This document shows, piece after piece, positions 19,201 through 31,595 of a stretch of 64,000 nucleotides of DNA. The position numbers and the translations under genes are program-made. The notes below the pieces were generated by a model, which saw only the letters and a list, made by a program, of their open reading frames with translations, searched no databases and was not told the origin of the DNA. Position 1 is the stretch's first letter. Each line of letters opens with the position of its first letter. Source of the DNA: Elysia chlorotica (Eukaryota > Mollusca > Gastropoda > Plakobranchidae). Location of the stretch: contig RQTK01000095.1 of NCBI GenBank assembly GCA_003991915.1, positions 634,923-698,922 on the forward strand. Direction: 5' to 3'.

Positions 19201-22200
19201 AGTTACGAGGAGATGAACTTTGACACTCTACCGAAACAACGTGACAAGACAAAAATTAAAATTATTTAAATTCTTGAAGACAACAGGCATACTCTTTATG
19301 ACCACTATAGTAACAGTTTTATAGCTAAGAGCGGTAAGTATAGGATGACAAGGTCTAAAACAGACACAGAAACTCCTCCGTTCCCTGGCCAATCCCATTT
19401 CTTAGTGAAACGTTTCAAAGGCACCAACCTGGATAGTACAGCGGTCCGGGTTCTCTAACAAATTAGTTTTTTTCAGAATTCTAAATTTGTAAATAAGATA
19501 AATCTATACAAATTTGTATCTTTTCATTTATCTACATTATTTAATTTTACTTTGCTCTAAATTTTGGTGTCCATAAATCAATCTTTTTTTAAAACTGCAT
19601 CGCTCTAAATTAAAATTTTAAAAAAAAACCAACTAAAATGGTCTTAAATGAATACATACACACTAATATTCATATATTAAGATATATAAGCTATCGTATA
19701 GATACAAATGTGTACATCACATGTGATATTAAACACAAAAAGTTATCATAACTTCTCTCAATGCAAATAGTTACATTATATTTATATATATACCCTCAAC
19801 ATTACTATTTCAATTTATATGATCATTTTTTTTAAATACTAGGTTCCCTTTGTTTATACTGTTTATGTCTGACGTTTGTGTCTGTCTGAGAGTCAATGGA
19901 ATCAATATCTATGGGATCAATAAAGTTTTTCTGTATTCTGTACTCTGCAAAAAGAATAATTGATTCCTGTGTTAATAGAACAAATTTTACTTTTGTTTTT
20001 CTTTATGTAATTAAAAACACATTGGTGAATTTTAACTTTAACTTGACCATGAGACAAATACTGATCATATGTGAGTGTTGACCTGGCATATCTCTGAGAT
20101 ACACCATCCTCCTGACCCTGTGACAATACCCTGTGCCGACTTTCTCAGTTCTCTAAGCCATCCGTAATTAAGTTATTCATAATCAACCCAATAAAAAAGT
20201 GAATGTGGAAACTATGAACTGTCATATCTCTGAGATACACCATCCTCCTGACCCAGTGACAATACCCTGTGCCAACTTTCTCTAAGCCATCCGTAATTAG
20301 TTTCATGTCCCACAGGTTTCCACAAGAACCATATACACAGACAGGAGCATCACCTGAGATTTGACCCGCCTCCAGCAGCTCGTCAATCCAGAAAACTAAC
20401 TTATTGAGCTAACAGCCACCCCTCCATCTCTTACACTTAGTATATTTTACATACAATAAACAGGGCCAAAGTGTGCTGTTCCGGGCCATTTTTCTTTTAT
20501 CACTAGTTCAAAATTGTGTTTAGTCCCACAAGTCTTAAAGCTGTTGTTGTACCTTTGCCTTGCCCAACTCTCTCTTTTCTACCCAATTAGAATAAAATAT
20601 TCCAACTGTCTTTCATCATCAGGTCTACAAGACAGGGCAAGGGAGATAAGCATATATTGGAGACTATGACAATGCAAGATTTGATCCATCTGAACTTTGA
20701 TAAAGTGCTGCAGTGATGAGGTGCATTTATTTAAATTTTGATACACACTCAACTGTTTATAATTTGAATGATTTCATCAATGTTCACAAATAATAAAAAA
20801 GGTATACAATGCTGTTCTCGGTTTTCACCCTCAGCCTTACCTTAATTTTGGCTATTCTAAAATTGCAGTTAATACTCATTAAAATGTTTATTTACTTCAT
20901 GCCTAAATTCTTTACATATTTATTCAAAGTGATTTAATTTGTTTCTAATATGTTACCAGATCAATGAATAAAAGAGTTGATTTTATTCTCAAATCAAGTA
21001 ATGGAAATATATATTTTTGTCATTTTATACTTCTGATGGTATTAAGACAAAATAATAATAAATAACTTCAGAGAACGGTCTAATCATGAAAAAAAAAAAA
21101 TTTGACGAATAAATACTTTTTTTTACAAAAGGTCACACCAAAACACAAAACAAAGAGAGCAGAGCTGTTTGAACAGCTGCTACAAACGTACCCTCTCCAA
21201 GGCTGTGATTGGCGGTTGCTTCCTCTCCAAGCCCTGCAGCAGGTTCCTCTCCAGACTGCAGTAGCGCGGAACTTCCTCCAACGCCTTCTTGGCATCGCCC
21301 GTTTCCTGCCAGATCTTCTGGAAATTGGCTTTGTTGGGGAATTCTGCAACAAAAATAAGTGGGCTTTAATGAATAATCCTTTCAACTTTTAAATCCTGTA
21401 AAAATTATTGTTGGACGAGTTATGAGATTAACACAGATGAGGACAATGCAACAGAAATATGTGGGTTTTAATAAATCCTAATACAAGTATTACATACTGT
21501 AAAAATTATACTTGTATTTCAGTATATCATGAGATTACAGATTATCTAAAAAAAAGTACACAATCTCATCCAATAAACCAGTATTTGTGTAGAGGACATA
21601 GCAGAATGACTTAAAAATCCCTCAACAACATATTAGCACAATTTTCTGAATAAACAGATACAAACAAAACAGATGACACTTATTTAAGCCGCTGTATTCC
21701 AATTTTAACATGTCTAATTCAATGTTCCCCTTTTTCCGTCTCTATGTCTCTCTGCCCCTCCCCCCTTCATCTTTAGGGGAGAAATGAGAAGAACATTTCC
21801 CATCTGAATCCATTGATCCTTGCAAAATAACTATAGAAAAGTTGCACTCTAAATTACCGTTTCTCGGCATGAGGATAAGATCCACTGCCTTCTTCCAGTC
21901 TCCATGAAGCAGGGCACTGTGGGAGAAGAACACGGGCAGTCTCTTCAATACATCTTCATTTCATTGTTCTCCTGATGTAATTTCAAACTAAGGTATATTC
22001 TGCCACCTCTACAGATATATCTCCCTCCACTCTAAAAGTTTCATAGACTGGTGTATAGGAAATATGTATTTTGTCATCAAGGCTAGGGAGTCAGAATTTA
22101 AAAAAAAAATCAAATTTCTATGCAGGAACTCCCACAGATAAACTCTTAACTGCTGGTCATACTTTTTTTTTTTTACTACAACTGCAATGTTTCCCTGTTT

Positions 22201-25200
22201 TAGAAACCAAGAAAATATAGCAACGCTGCATTTACTCAATTTTACTTCGGAAGATTTTGTTCCTGTAAGCTTCTTTCATAAATTCTTAATGCAGTGTAAT
22301 CAACTTTATCATTTTCAGTAACTTTTCAGAGAGCCAGTCTTTGAGACATTAGAAATCAAAAGAATGAATAGTTATGTTAGAGCTCTAACACTGGAAAAAA
22401 AAAAAAATTTTAGAGAACCAGAAAAGTTTGATTTCTGACCTGCCAATTTTGTGGGTCGGCACCGAGGTTGTCCCAAATCTTTGCATCCCGAAGTAGTTGA
22501 TGAATCCAGAAGTTTTGAGAGAGGCAAGCGCTTCCTCTACAACTTCTTTACTGGCCTCGACATTCCTGGTAGATTCACAATAATTTTTGCAGTCAAGCTT
22601 CCTCTTTTCATTCTATTTTCCCATTTGTTTTTTAAAACAACAATGATTTAATCTCATGCAACCCAGTTCATCTACACCCATCCACAGACATATCATCCGA
22701 GTGCTGGTTGCTCAATCGGTTGGTGCTCTGGGTTGAGAGCGGGATGTCCGCAGTTCTAATCTCAGCAGGTGCCACTGTCTCAGAACAGTTGAGCACTTTA
22801 TAGGCTATATTGTGGATGGGCCCCAGGTCTGACATTTCAAAATTTTATGTGCTGCCACATACGACAAAAAGCGGAGATACCTAGACTCCTGTTTCAGTCG
22901 GTCACATTATACTGACACCCATCTAACCAGTAAGACTAATCAGAGATTCCTTCCATTTCATCATACTCTGAATTTTTGTTTCTCGGATACCCCATTCTCA
23001 TAGGTTCTCTATCCAGGCCTTTGTTTATACAATCTTCTTCGCAGCTTTTACTGCACTACAAATAAAAATAAGGAATAATTTTATAATTTAATAAAGCAAT
23101 GTATAAATTTTTTTTAAATTCTGATTCATTGAATGTTTTGCTTTCCAATTACCAGAGAAGTTATTCTGTTCTTACTGCTCATGAGTTTGAATAGTCTTTT
23201 TCTCTCAACCTCTCAACATAAAGCCAATCTCTCAAGAAAGGTTTTGCAAACATTATGATCACACAAAGATTAAAACAGTAGTCGGGCAAAAATTTTGCCA
23301 GCATTTTTTTTAGACTAATATTTTAATATTTGCTGGTGCACACACTTTGTTACTTTCAGCTTGAACCGATCAAAGCAACTCACCTGAGTACTATTGTGAA
23401 CCGGTTCCCGGAGAGCTGGCCCAGTTTGAGAGGTTCCTCTACGTACCTTCACAAACAGGAGAACAATAACAAAGTTGTCACTATTTGAAGGGTTACCTGT
23501 ATATTATATGTATGTTTAAGTTAAGTTATGAATTCAGTCTGTTATTTAGTTTCTATCTTTAATGTTTCAGCCGATGTCCATCCTATGTCCAACATGTATG
23601 CTCATCATTTAAGTGAATGAAGATGTTTGCAACATAATGAGGAGTTTATTCACTATTCAGTCTTAGAAGTAAAATTGAGATTGAAATATATTTTCCAAGC
23701 ATTAAGAAATCAAATATTTCTAAACAAATGCATGTGTAGGTATAGGGCGCTTTAATAAATAGATGGAAAAAAATGTTCGCTACACCCTGCATGTCAATGC
23801 ATGAGACCATTATAGACGGCTAAGGAAAGAGACTTTCTATTTCTCCCTTCTACTGCGGTGTCTTCTCCCTTGCAATTTTATATGTTTGTGCTCTGAGACT
23901 AAGGATATAATTATCATATAGTTAGTTCATCATATTCTTCAGCAATAATGACATTAAAAAAAGTTCTATAACAGCAATTGAAATAGTTTGAAATGTGAAA
24001 CCCCACAGAGAAAACTGAAACAGTAATTGAAGACATATTCAAATTACACAAAGTTTGCTTTTTACACAAAGTTTTATCCAGTCTGCAATGAAAGCAACTT
24101 GCAAGTGACAATATTTCCTTACGGTAATCAAATCATATCATTGAATCGTAACTTATATCACACAACAAAAATTATTGAAATCCATGAAATGTTAGGAGAC
24201 TGCTGGTTTGTTCAATATATTACCCTCTGTGTGGAGATATCGACCAGTGTGATCCATGTTTTTTTTTTCATGTAGATTAATGTCCTACACGAATATCTTA
24301 TTCCTTTCTTCTGTTCATGGAATAAACTCAACTAGAATGACTCAAATCAACACTGTCAAGGATAAGGAACGTAGGTGACCATGAGGAAGGGAGAGCACTT
24401 AACTATCAAAAGTATTGCCATTTGGTTCTGGCCACAATATACACACAAAGTCTTTGTACAAGGACTGTAATTCCCACTGGAACCTCCCTGATCCTGAGTC
24501 ACAGTTCCACACTAGTTCATAAGATGCATGTAAGGCTCTAGACAAGAAAATACTACACCAGGCAGCAGGAAGAGCGCTACAACATCTATAGTTCAGGTTA
24601 CCAAGAACAACATGATATGACTTTCCACAGTCAAATTTCCCAACCTGCTATGCCTTGCCTAGGTTAGTTTTGTCAACGCTCTGTTTCTGAGATTTAAACC
24701 CAGCGTATCGTAATAAAGGATGTGAAGTACGTACGTAATATCGCAATAAAGGATGTGAAGTACGTACGTAAAGTTTCCTACTCCCATGTTCCTCAGAAGC
24801 TTGTTCAAAATGACCAACTTCTGTGGGTGGACTCTGAGGACAAAGATTTATTGCACAACCAGGGATCAATCAGTGAGATGTAAAACTGGCAATAAAATTC
24901 TATTTCTGTAAACCTACAAGACCAGTTATTTTAATCTCTTTTTTTGTGCTCTATGACTTTAGGCTTTACATCGTAATTTGTGGCTAAGTCCCAGCTCATT
25001 TTTTGTAACCTTTATGACTGGAGCCAACAGCTTTTTTGATGGGATTTATGCAATACATATAAATATATAACCCTTGTAACTTAGGATTTTTATTATTGTA
25101 TAACACGTTTTGTTAATAGAAGCACTGAATGAAACTTTCATAACTTTAAAATTATAACCTGCAATCATTGCAAGTTCTTAACAAACAAAAATTTATGACA

Positions 25201-28200
25201 TGACCACAAGCTGACCTTACAAGGATCACTACGTACACAAGCGATTAAAACCATCCATGTGCAGTGCTGTGGATCAAGCACAGACCCTTCTAAATAATTA
25301 TATTAGGAAATTAAATTAAGTTATCTTATCCAATGAAAAGCAGAAAATACCTGTTTGCCGTGATTTCTTGAGAAGTTCGAGCTCTTCTATCTTTAGTGCC
25401 AGCATATTGGAAAAGATTCTCTTTGAGTCTATGGAAAAGAACAAAGCTCACATTTCTATTGCATGTCTTTTAATGGCCTCCTATCAGCATCATGAAAAAT
25501 CTTGGTTAAGAAAGTGTCATCGACGATAAAAATAAGTTCTTTTCTTTTTAATCAGTGTTATTCTTATGAAAAGAATGAAATTTAAACTTGGACCAAGAAA
25601 TTACAAATTTATAATTTATCTTCAGAACAAAATCAATGACTTAGAAACGGCTTATTGTAACACAGTCCCAGCAGTATGTAATTTCATTCTTTTTTTGCTA
25701 CATATTTGGTACTCAGTAAATGTAGATCTATTAGTACAATCATTTTACTTCAGGAGTTTTGCAATCAAGCCAATAGCGTCCATGGTGTCTTTGTTTTCTT
25801 TGTAGAGCACAAACTTGACAAATCTGCAGGACCTTTTTGATGCGGGCCACTCGTCTCGTCTTGAGTCACGTGTTTTACCTGTGGGGGTAACCAGACTTCA
25901 ACATGAACAGAAGTAAAGCTGCAAGTCTAGTTCTGTCTTCGGATTTATGTCTTCTAGGTTCCCCTGAGGGATCCTGTTTGACAATTTTGCTGTTTATGAA
26001 GCTGCAATTTTACTGGTCTCAAATATAAAAAAACAACATTCATAATGCCCCTTTAAAATGTTTGTGTAATAAAAGCTTATTGCAATCATATTTGAAAAAT
26101 AAAGAACAAAATATGCCAGTCATAAGAGAATACAATGCACACTACACAAGTCATTGTTTCTTGAGTCGCTTTTCTACTCTACTGGACCTTGTTTTCTGGG
26201 ACCTCCTTTCAAAAATTAGTATTAAGTCTGTTGAAAAGAGTATAAAACTTGGATTTCATGCATAGGTCAATATTTTCTCTTACGTTCTTACGATCGACTT
26301 GAACAGTGTTTAACGTATAGTTAACAAGGCAGATGCTCTTTGTTCTTCAAGGCTGCTCCTTTCCACAGCATCATTTTAAGTCTACAGACCATCAGGATTA
26401 TCAAGATATTGATCACAATTGTCCAAGAGTAGGAAATTCCCCTAAATCGGTATGTACCGATCAAATCGATTACAAGTAGGCAGGTCTGGTGTCATTATGT
26501 GACTGCACAAGTCCTGGGTATCCCTCTCTGAGATCATGTCGACTTATAGTATCCCTATCGACACCCAGGATATTTCAAGCTAGAAGCAGGCTATTTCTAT
26601 TCAATGATTGTTGTCATAGCTAAAACAGTGTGGATTTTTTCAATTACTTCATCATCACTATTATAAGAGCAATACCAACTGTGAAAAAAAAAAGGATCAA
26701 CATTCACTTTTACATTATACCAGGAGTAACTATGACAAATTGAGACTAAAGTCTGATTAGCTAGGCTGTTTAACACTTGCAACTTATAACAACCAGGTTA
26801 TCTCTTTAATAAATACACTGAAAATTAAAAAAAAAAACTATTTCCCTCTTCATCTTTCTTCACCTTTTTTCCAAAAAGCTTGTATCATTTTTTGACCGTT
26901 CATTTCCTCTGTCCTTGTTTCCAGTTGTGGATATGTTTGCTTGATCATCATGTGTATTTGTGTGCGTAGTTCTTTAGCATCAGGGGCCTGTATAGGGAAA
27001 ACCAAAAAAAATTTATACCAAGCGAAAAACTTAGCAACAAGGGAAGGCATATAATTCCATATCAAACTGTGCCCTATAATTCTGGAACATCATAGACCAT
27101 AGAAAATGGTGTTTTAAAAAATGTATCAACTTATGCTGGTTGGTTGGTTGGTTGGGTTTTTAACGCCCAACATCAGCAACTTATGGCTATATCGTGGACA
27201 GGCCCCAAGACGGACGTCTGACAATTTTATGTGCTGCCACACACGAGACAGACACTCCTCTCTCAGCCGGTCACCAACTTATGCTGACCCCATAACAACT
27301 TATACAAATGTTAAAACACAATGTGTGTTAAAACTTTGACATATCATTGACGACAAACTTGTGTCTAGTTCTCTATAAATTAAAATACTAAAGGAGATCC
27401 ATGTAACAATGTATAGTAATTTTAACATCGACATTGTGTTACAACTCTAACATTTCACTGACCATGGCAAACTTGTGTTAAGTTTTCTATACAATACATC
27501 ACCTGATGCAGACCCGTGTATCAACTTACAGGGATGTTCACACGCTCGGATTTGTCCTCACTCTTGACCAGAGCGTCCAGTTTGGAGCGATATTCCTCAC
27601 AGATAATTTTCTCGTCGATTTCTCCGACCTGAACAACAAAGGTGATAAAATTTATGATAATGAATTGATGAGGGAGAAAAACATCTTGAAAAGCAGTCAA
27701 CAGGAAAGATAACTTAAATTGAAAGATTTTAGATAATGTGTGAAGCAAAATTGTATTAAATGTTAAAGATATTGATAGACAAGCTTACAGAGAAAAAAGA
27801 GATGTCTTTTTCAGTTTGTATTTTTTCCCAAATAACTTTGGTTTATGTATTTTTGTTGTATTCTTTGTAAGTAAAAAAACCTGTTGGACGTCTCCTTGAC
27901 TCCCCGGAGGATCCCATGCAGCCACAGGGCCAATAATTTCTAAGTCTGCAACATAAAGACAGAGCAAGTACACCAGGATTTCTGTCTGTGTTAGTCACGT
28001 GATACTGAACCAACTCAACCAGTGGTGAATATTTCTTCATCTTGTCTGTTGATGGGACAGAAGCTGTGACGTCTGATTAGAAGCGACGCGCTCTGCCACC
28101 AAGCCATCTTGTCTCCTTAAATACCTTTGCTATGCAACATCATGTCTTTAACATGTTAACCATGAACAGGGCTAGTACAACAGGCTTCAAGGGTATTTAT

Positions 28201-29612
28201 AAAGGAAGACAATTAGGAATTAAACAACAACAAAAAGTCCATAGTTTTAAGCTTGCGATGATCGCTACCTTTTGTTGGGAGTCCTGTTTTGGTGCTTCCT
28301 CCTCAGGGACTGACATGTCTGTGAGACGCACTACATTTCCAGCCTGGTCAATTTCATTCACATTGAAGTCAGAGTATCTGTAGATTGTAAATATTTATAC
28401 ACATATGAAATATTATTCATTGGCTTATTCCCTTCTTTGACAGAAAAATTGATCCAAGTATCCAAGTATGTGAGTCGCACAAACACCCCAGTTTTGTAAC
28501 TTGTAAGTGCGACTAGTGTTTTACTTATTTTTCCCTCGGTACGATGTATGTATGAAGTGTTAAACTCATCTGCTTGAAACATTAACATATCATGTATGGA
28601 CCATTTACATCAAGACCATCTCCAACATAAGCAAACCATTACCATCACCCACCATGTAATTAAAGAAAAGTATTCTTTGTGACTGATATAACAAAAAGAA
28701 AGAAAAAAATAAAATCCTTTCTTACATTCAGCCAAGCCATTGTGACTTAATTTCTTTGCGCTTAGAACTTAAAAAATAGTCTTAATAATTTAATATTGGC
28801 AGCAGTCTGTGACTCAAATATTTGTTTCCCCCCAGATGTATCAGCAACCATGCAACAAAGAACAATATCGCTAGCCCATCTTTAAAACACATCACTGAAA
28901 AGAGTTAAGTTCAAAGTTGAGTTATGGGCTCTTTTTAATAAATAATGATAGATTTATGGAAGGAAGTCCCTGAAATAGTAAATAATAACTTAGGAGACTA
29001 AAATTAATCAGTGCCCATGGTATATAAAGCCAAGTTACAAATCCTATACCAGTCCAAGAAAACCTATTTGTTTTCAAAGTCCTCCCACACCGAGTGAACT
29101 GCATTGAAATGCACATTAATGATTATTATCAGTTTTCCAAATTTGCCAACATTTGAAACAGTAATCTGTGATGTGCAACCCTAGTTTATAACGGAATCAA
29201 ACAGTCACCTTTGTTTGATGATGGCCTTGAAACCTGTGCTGGGGTTGAGATACTCGGTGATGCCAGCCTCAACCTCTGTCAGCGGCTTTAGAGACTGGGA
29301 ACAAACATCTGCCTCGGGTGGTCCCTCTATGGTTTCAGCGGCTGTGGCAGATTCATCTGTCTCTGGTATGGCATCAGCACCATCATTTGCCTGGGGTGTG
29401 TCAACGACAGCACAATCATTTGCCTGGGGTGTGTCAACGACAGCACCATCATTTGCCTGGGGTGTGTCAACGACAGCACCATCATTTGCCTGGGATGTGT
29501 CCTTGCCACTAGCATCAGGCACAGCTACAACAATGGCTGAGTCATCATCCTCCAGCTTGGCCTTTTTACAGACAGGTTCGCTCGCCTCTCTAGAGGAGAC
29601 TGAGAGATCCAT
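13239..29612 (-). CDS. PUS7: Pseudouridylate synthase 7 (TruD family)
   Basis: Sixteen coding exons, in transcript order: 29612-29209, 28377-28269, 27628-27530, 26987-26864, 25878-25749, 25428-25351, 24833-24768, 23446-23384, 22565-22440, 21916-21858, 21343-21192, 18047-17909, 17084-16977, 16203-16134, 14615-14461 and 13363-13239 (TGA). All junctions are GT-AG with matching phases; the total is 2007 bases, 668 residues, close to the roughly 660 of human PUS7. Recognisable blocks are [36 protein letters not shown], the catalytic motif [11 protein letters not shown] (nucleophilic Asp at about residue 302), [40 protein letters not shown] and the C terminus [16 protein letters not shown]. The enzyme converts uridine to pseudouridine in tRNA, mRNA and small RNAs, mainly in the nucleus. 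The N-terminal region is acidic, with a [11 protein letters not shown] nuclear-signal-like start and a polymorphic-looking 11-residue repeat. An acceptor at 29669 implies an upstream 5' exon. Confidence 0.95.
14193..14456. repeat. 44-base tandem repeat, 6 copies, next to PUS7 exon 15
   Basis: Units begin TAAGAGCCTGGGATTCAAGC and continue TGCTAACACAAGCTTAAGGA. One unit has GGG for GAG. On the transcript strand the array starts only a few bases after the exon 15 donor (GTCTCC at 14460). Confidence 0.95.
14805..14880 (+). mobile_element. Possible SINE core fragment
   Basis: GTGCTGTCAGTATGATGTGA followed by CTGCCTGAGTCCTGGGTGTC resembles the SINE core (GGTGTCAGTATAATGTGACC, then GGCTGAG). Head and tail are not recognisable. 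It lies in the PUS7 intron before exon 15. Confidence 0.4.
16428..16500 (-). repeat. tRNA-like relic
   Basis: On the - strand it reads GATAGCTCAGTCGGTAGCAC, a five-pair anticodon stem around CTTATAA (anticodon-like TAT), and a degenerate B box GGTTCTACCC. The acceptor stem does not pair, so a working tRNA is unlikely; it is probably a SINE head or tRNA pseudogene. It lies in a PUS7 intron. Confidence 0.45.
18130..18247 (+). mobile_element. LINE reverse-transcriptase fragment (CR1/L2-like)
   Basis: Encodes [18 protein letters not shown] followed by VAPIIIDN, the block after the catalytic YADD in CR1/L2/Jockey-type reverse transcriptases (LNVSKTKEMVVDFR). It is cut off exactly where the LTR starts at 18248. 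A 3' part of a similar LINE resumes at about 19216. Confidence 0.7.
18248..18888 (+). mobile_element. 5' LTR of a Gypsy-like retrotransposon
   Basis: Starts TGTAAC and ends GTTACA, a perfect 6-base terminal inverted repeat. It holds a TATAAATA box at about 18574 and four GAGTCAACATT direct repeats at about 18606-18665. A tRNA primer-binding site follows one base after its end. No matching 3' LTR is visible in the window. Confidence 0.8.
18890..18907 (+). promoter_or_regulatory. Primer-binding site matching tRNA-Pro
   Basis: TGGGGGCTCGTCCGGGAT is the 18-base complement of the 3' end of tRNA-Pro, the primer used by many LTR retroelements. It lies one base after the LTR, which fixes the LTR boundary and the + orientation of the element. 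Confidence 0.85.
19158..19223 (+). pseudogene. Truncated gag start of the LTR element
   Basis: The first ATG downstream of the primer-binding site opens a 21-codon frame beginning [18 protein letters not shown] and ending in TGA. At that point the sequence switches to a LINE 3' end. It is plausibly the N terminus of a Gypsy-type Gag, but too short to prove. The remaining gag, pol and 3' LTR are absent. Confidence 0.5.
19216..19960 (+). mobile_element. LINE 3' end (CR1/L2-like), ending GGATCAATAAAGTT
   Basis: The residual frame reads [17 protein letters not shown], then [13 protein letters not shown], the degenerate C terminus of a CR1/L2-type polyprotein. A UTR follows and ends TGGGATCAATAAAGTTTTTC, then TGTATTCTGTACTCTG. 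The same end occurs at 51225-51860 and 53505-54135, which identifies the family. Confidence 0.7.
20085..20302. repeat. Two-copy direct repeat, about 80 bases each
   Basis: CATATCTCTGAGATACACCA, TCCTCCTGACCC.GTGACAAT and CTAAGCCATCCGTAATTA occur in both halves (about 20087-20170 and 20222-20302), with small indels. It lies in PUS7 intron 11. Confidence 0.8.
22700..22940 (-). mobile_element. SINE copy in reverse orientation with a + strand tRNA-like segment beside it
   Basis: On the - strand 22940-22785 reads the AACTC-family core (GTCAGTATAATGTGACCG, TGTCGTATGTGGCAGCACAT, GGGGCCCATCCACAATATAG). Immediately left, 22715-22770 on + looks like a separate tRNA-like head (GCTCAATCGGTTGGTGCTCT, then GCAGTTCTAATCTC). 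The two halves thus point in opposite directions. Confidence 0.65.
24713..24780. repeat. PUS7: Tandem duplication of the PUS7 exon 7 donor region
   Basis: The word AATAAAGGATGTGAAGTACG followed by TACGTAA occurs twice, 35 bases apart. The right-hand copy contains the real donor (exon 7 ends at 24768, AC|GTACGT on - strand) and the left-hand copy repeats GTACGT deeper in the intron. Confidence 0.9.
27125..27295 (-). mobile_element. SINE fragment, reverse orientation
   Basis: On the - strand it reads the core and tail of the AACTC-family SINE: GTGTGTGGCAGCACATAAAA, TTGTCAGACGTCCGTCTTGG, GATGTTGGGCGTTAAAAACC and a CCAACC-type tail. It lies in PUS7 intron 3, between exons 3 and 4. Confidence 0.75.
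29374..29510 (-). repeat. PUS7: 33-base coding repeat in PUS7 exon 1
   Basis: Four consecutive 11-residue units, [33 protein letters not shown] and [11 protein letters not shown], in the acidic N-terminal extension before the catalytic core. The units are nearly identical in DNA, so the copy number may vary between individuals. Confidence 0.9.
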
Positions 29613-30139
29613 TGGGTATTCTTGATATGCAATCCAATGGTTCACTTGATAACCAATATTTTGCTCAACTGGGACAAAAACAACGAAAAAAAAAAGATTA
29701 GATACATCAGATTTTCTATGAAAATCATTTTTATCTTCTTTACAAACATACATGTACTTAGAAAATTTACCCCCGACAGTTCTGCAAATTGCAATGCGAA
29801 TGAGTAATATATATCAGACCTGCAGATATTTTGGATAACAGGAAGTGCAGAAATGCAGAAGGATGGTAGCACTGGCACATAGGTCTTTATAGTAAATGGT
29901 CAAGAAAAGAGCTTTACAGACTATTGCAAAGTCTATCACTGTTGACTGGAATCAATAAATGAAAGTTTTCTAGGTATAGAAAGCCATATCATCCTTAATT
30001 GATTTCCTTGACAAGGATTTCTTTCAAAACACAGATTGGACTCAACTAATTACATTGAGTTTTTGTGGGATAACTCGTCCACAGCTCGATGTTTCAGCCA
30101 TGCCTTCTCTGCATATAGAAAAATTCTCCTCAGTCCATC

Positions 30140-30515
30140 ATGCACTCGGAGTAGGTCAGATACATCCAAACTACACCGGGTACACTACAACCGGGTTAAC
30201 TTTAAGGCAGATATATTCATACTATATCCAAGTTAAGTAAGATAAATTCATACTACATCTGCTGTAATAAGATCTATACATCCAAGTAAATTAATATTCA
30301 TCCATACTATATCCAAGTAAAGTAAGATACATCCATATTACAGCAAAGTTAAGTTAGATACATCCATACTACACCTGCTACAATATATACATACTAATTT
30401 TACTACACCCAACTAAAGTTAGATACATTCATACTACATTTAGTTAAGTTAGATACATCCATATAACACCCAAGTTTGGTTAGATACATCCATACTACAA
30501 ACAATTAGAGTCAGA
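30140..30515. repeat. Degenerate minisatellite, unit about 35-45 bases
   Basis: Variants of TAGATACATCCATACTACACC and AAGTTAAGTTAGATACATCC repeat about eight times with much drift. The flanking stretches 29673-30139 and 30516-31195 show nothing that I can assign. Confidence 0.7.
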
Positions 30516-31195
30516 AAAATATGGAAGAGAACCTTTTCTTTCAAATGATATAATCTTGCGTATAAGAATAAATAATGAAATATATTACATTTGAATTTGA
30601 TGGAATGAGCATGAAATGAAAATGTTCAAATTACAATTTCAATTGTTATAAGAAACGAGCATTAGTCAGATATACAAACATCCCAACATTCTAAGCTGCC
30701 CTTTTGCCATCTTTTAATTTATTTGCTGGTGTCAGAATCAGGGCCAATGTGAAGAAGGTTCATCAGGCTTTAAAATGTTATTTGGCCTTTTAACTTGATT
30801 TAGAATATTGCAGACTCTCTTTTGTAGCTGTTGTTATCTATGGCTTGCTCTGTCTTCAGAGCCTTGTCCTTGGAGCATGAGCAGCCCAAAGCTGTTCCAG
30901 GCTGGGACCGCCATCATGTTCCAGAACAGTCTATCTAGGGGTGGGTTTGTTTAGAAAATGTTTCCTTCATATTGGCGAGTAGAAGTCAAGGTATGAGAAC
31001 ACATCTTCATCACAGTTCATGAGTTTAGACTTTAGATCAAATGGTTTATTGAGTGTCTTCATGCAACACTTCATGCGTGAAACTTTGCAAAACTAACAGT
31101 ATTTCTATATTAAATAACATTTGCTGTTGTCTATAGCATGTTATGAGAAAGGAGTTGACTTAGGACTTTGGTCTTATATTTCTTCTTATTTTTAT

Positions 31196-31200
31196 TATTG

Positions 31201-31271
<71 letters not shown>
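31196..31271. repeat. (TTA)n microsatellite
   Basis: A pure trinucleotide run in the interval between the RAG1-N-like exon and the first PUS7 coding exon. It produces false poly-Tyr and poly-Ile frames. Confidence 0.95.
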
Positions 31272-31595
31272 TTAACTACATGTATCTCTATAAGCATTAT
31301 CATTGGAAATGTCAACATAAAAAGTTTTTTTTTGTACAGTTGATGATGCCTTTTAAAGAACAAGTTTGTGTGTTGATTTTTGTTTGTTGTAAGCAATTAC
31401 CTTCATAGGTCTTACTTCCACTAACAGCAGAAACATTGTTTGGGGCACTGTTTGTAAAATGATGTTGCTAAAAGAAGGTGAACAAATGTAAAACAAAGAT
31501 ACCATGTATTGACTGGGACAACGCTCACAGATAAAGAGCTTGTAATTGTTGACCACAAGCATGCTGTTGGTATGCGAAACAAAGAAAAGTTTCAC

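Noticed and set aside
27890-27955. Candidate extra PUS7 exon (frame containing [14 protein letters not shown]) with flanking AG and GT
   Set aside because: Entering it from exon 2 in the required phase gives a TAG as the second codon. Exon 2 joins exon 3 (27628) directly in the right phase, and the family alignment has no room for it.
31401-31467. Possible second exon after the RAG1-N exon (TTTTAG acceptor, GTAATT donor)
   Set aside because: In phase 1 it meets a TAG after 15 codons. A different frame is open but does not match the phase of the RAG1-N exon, so I did not include it.
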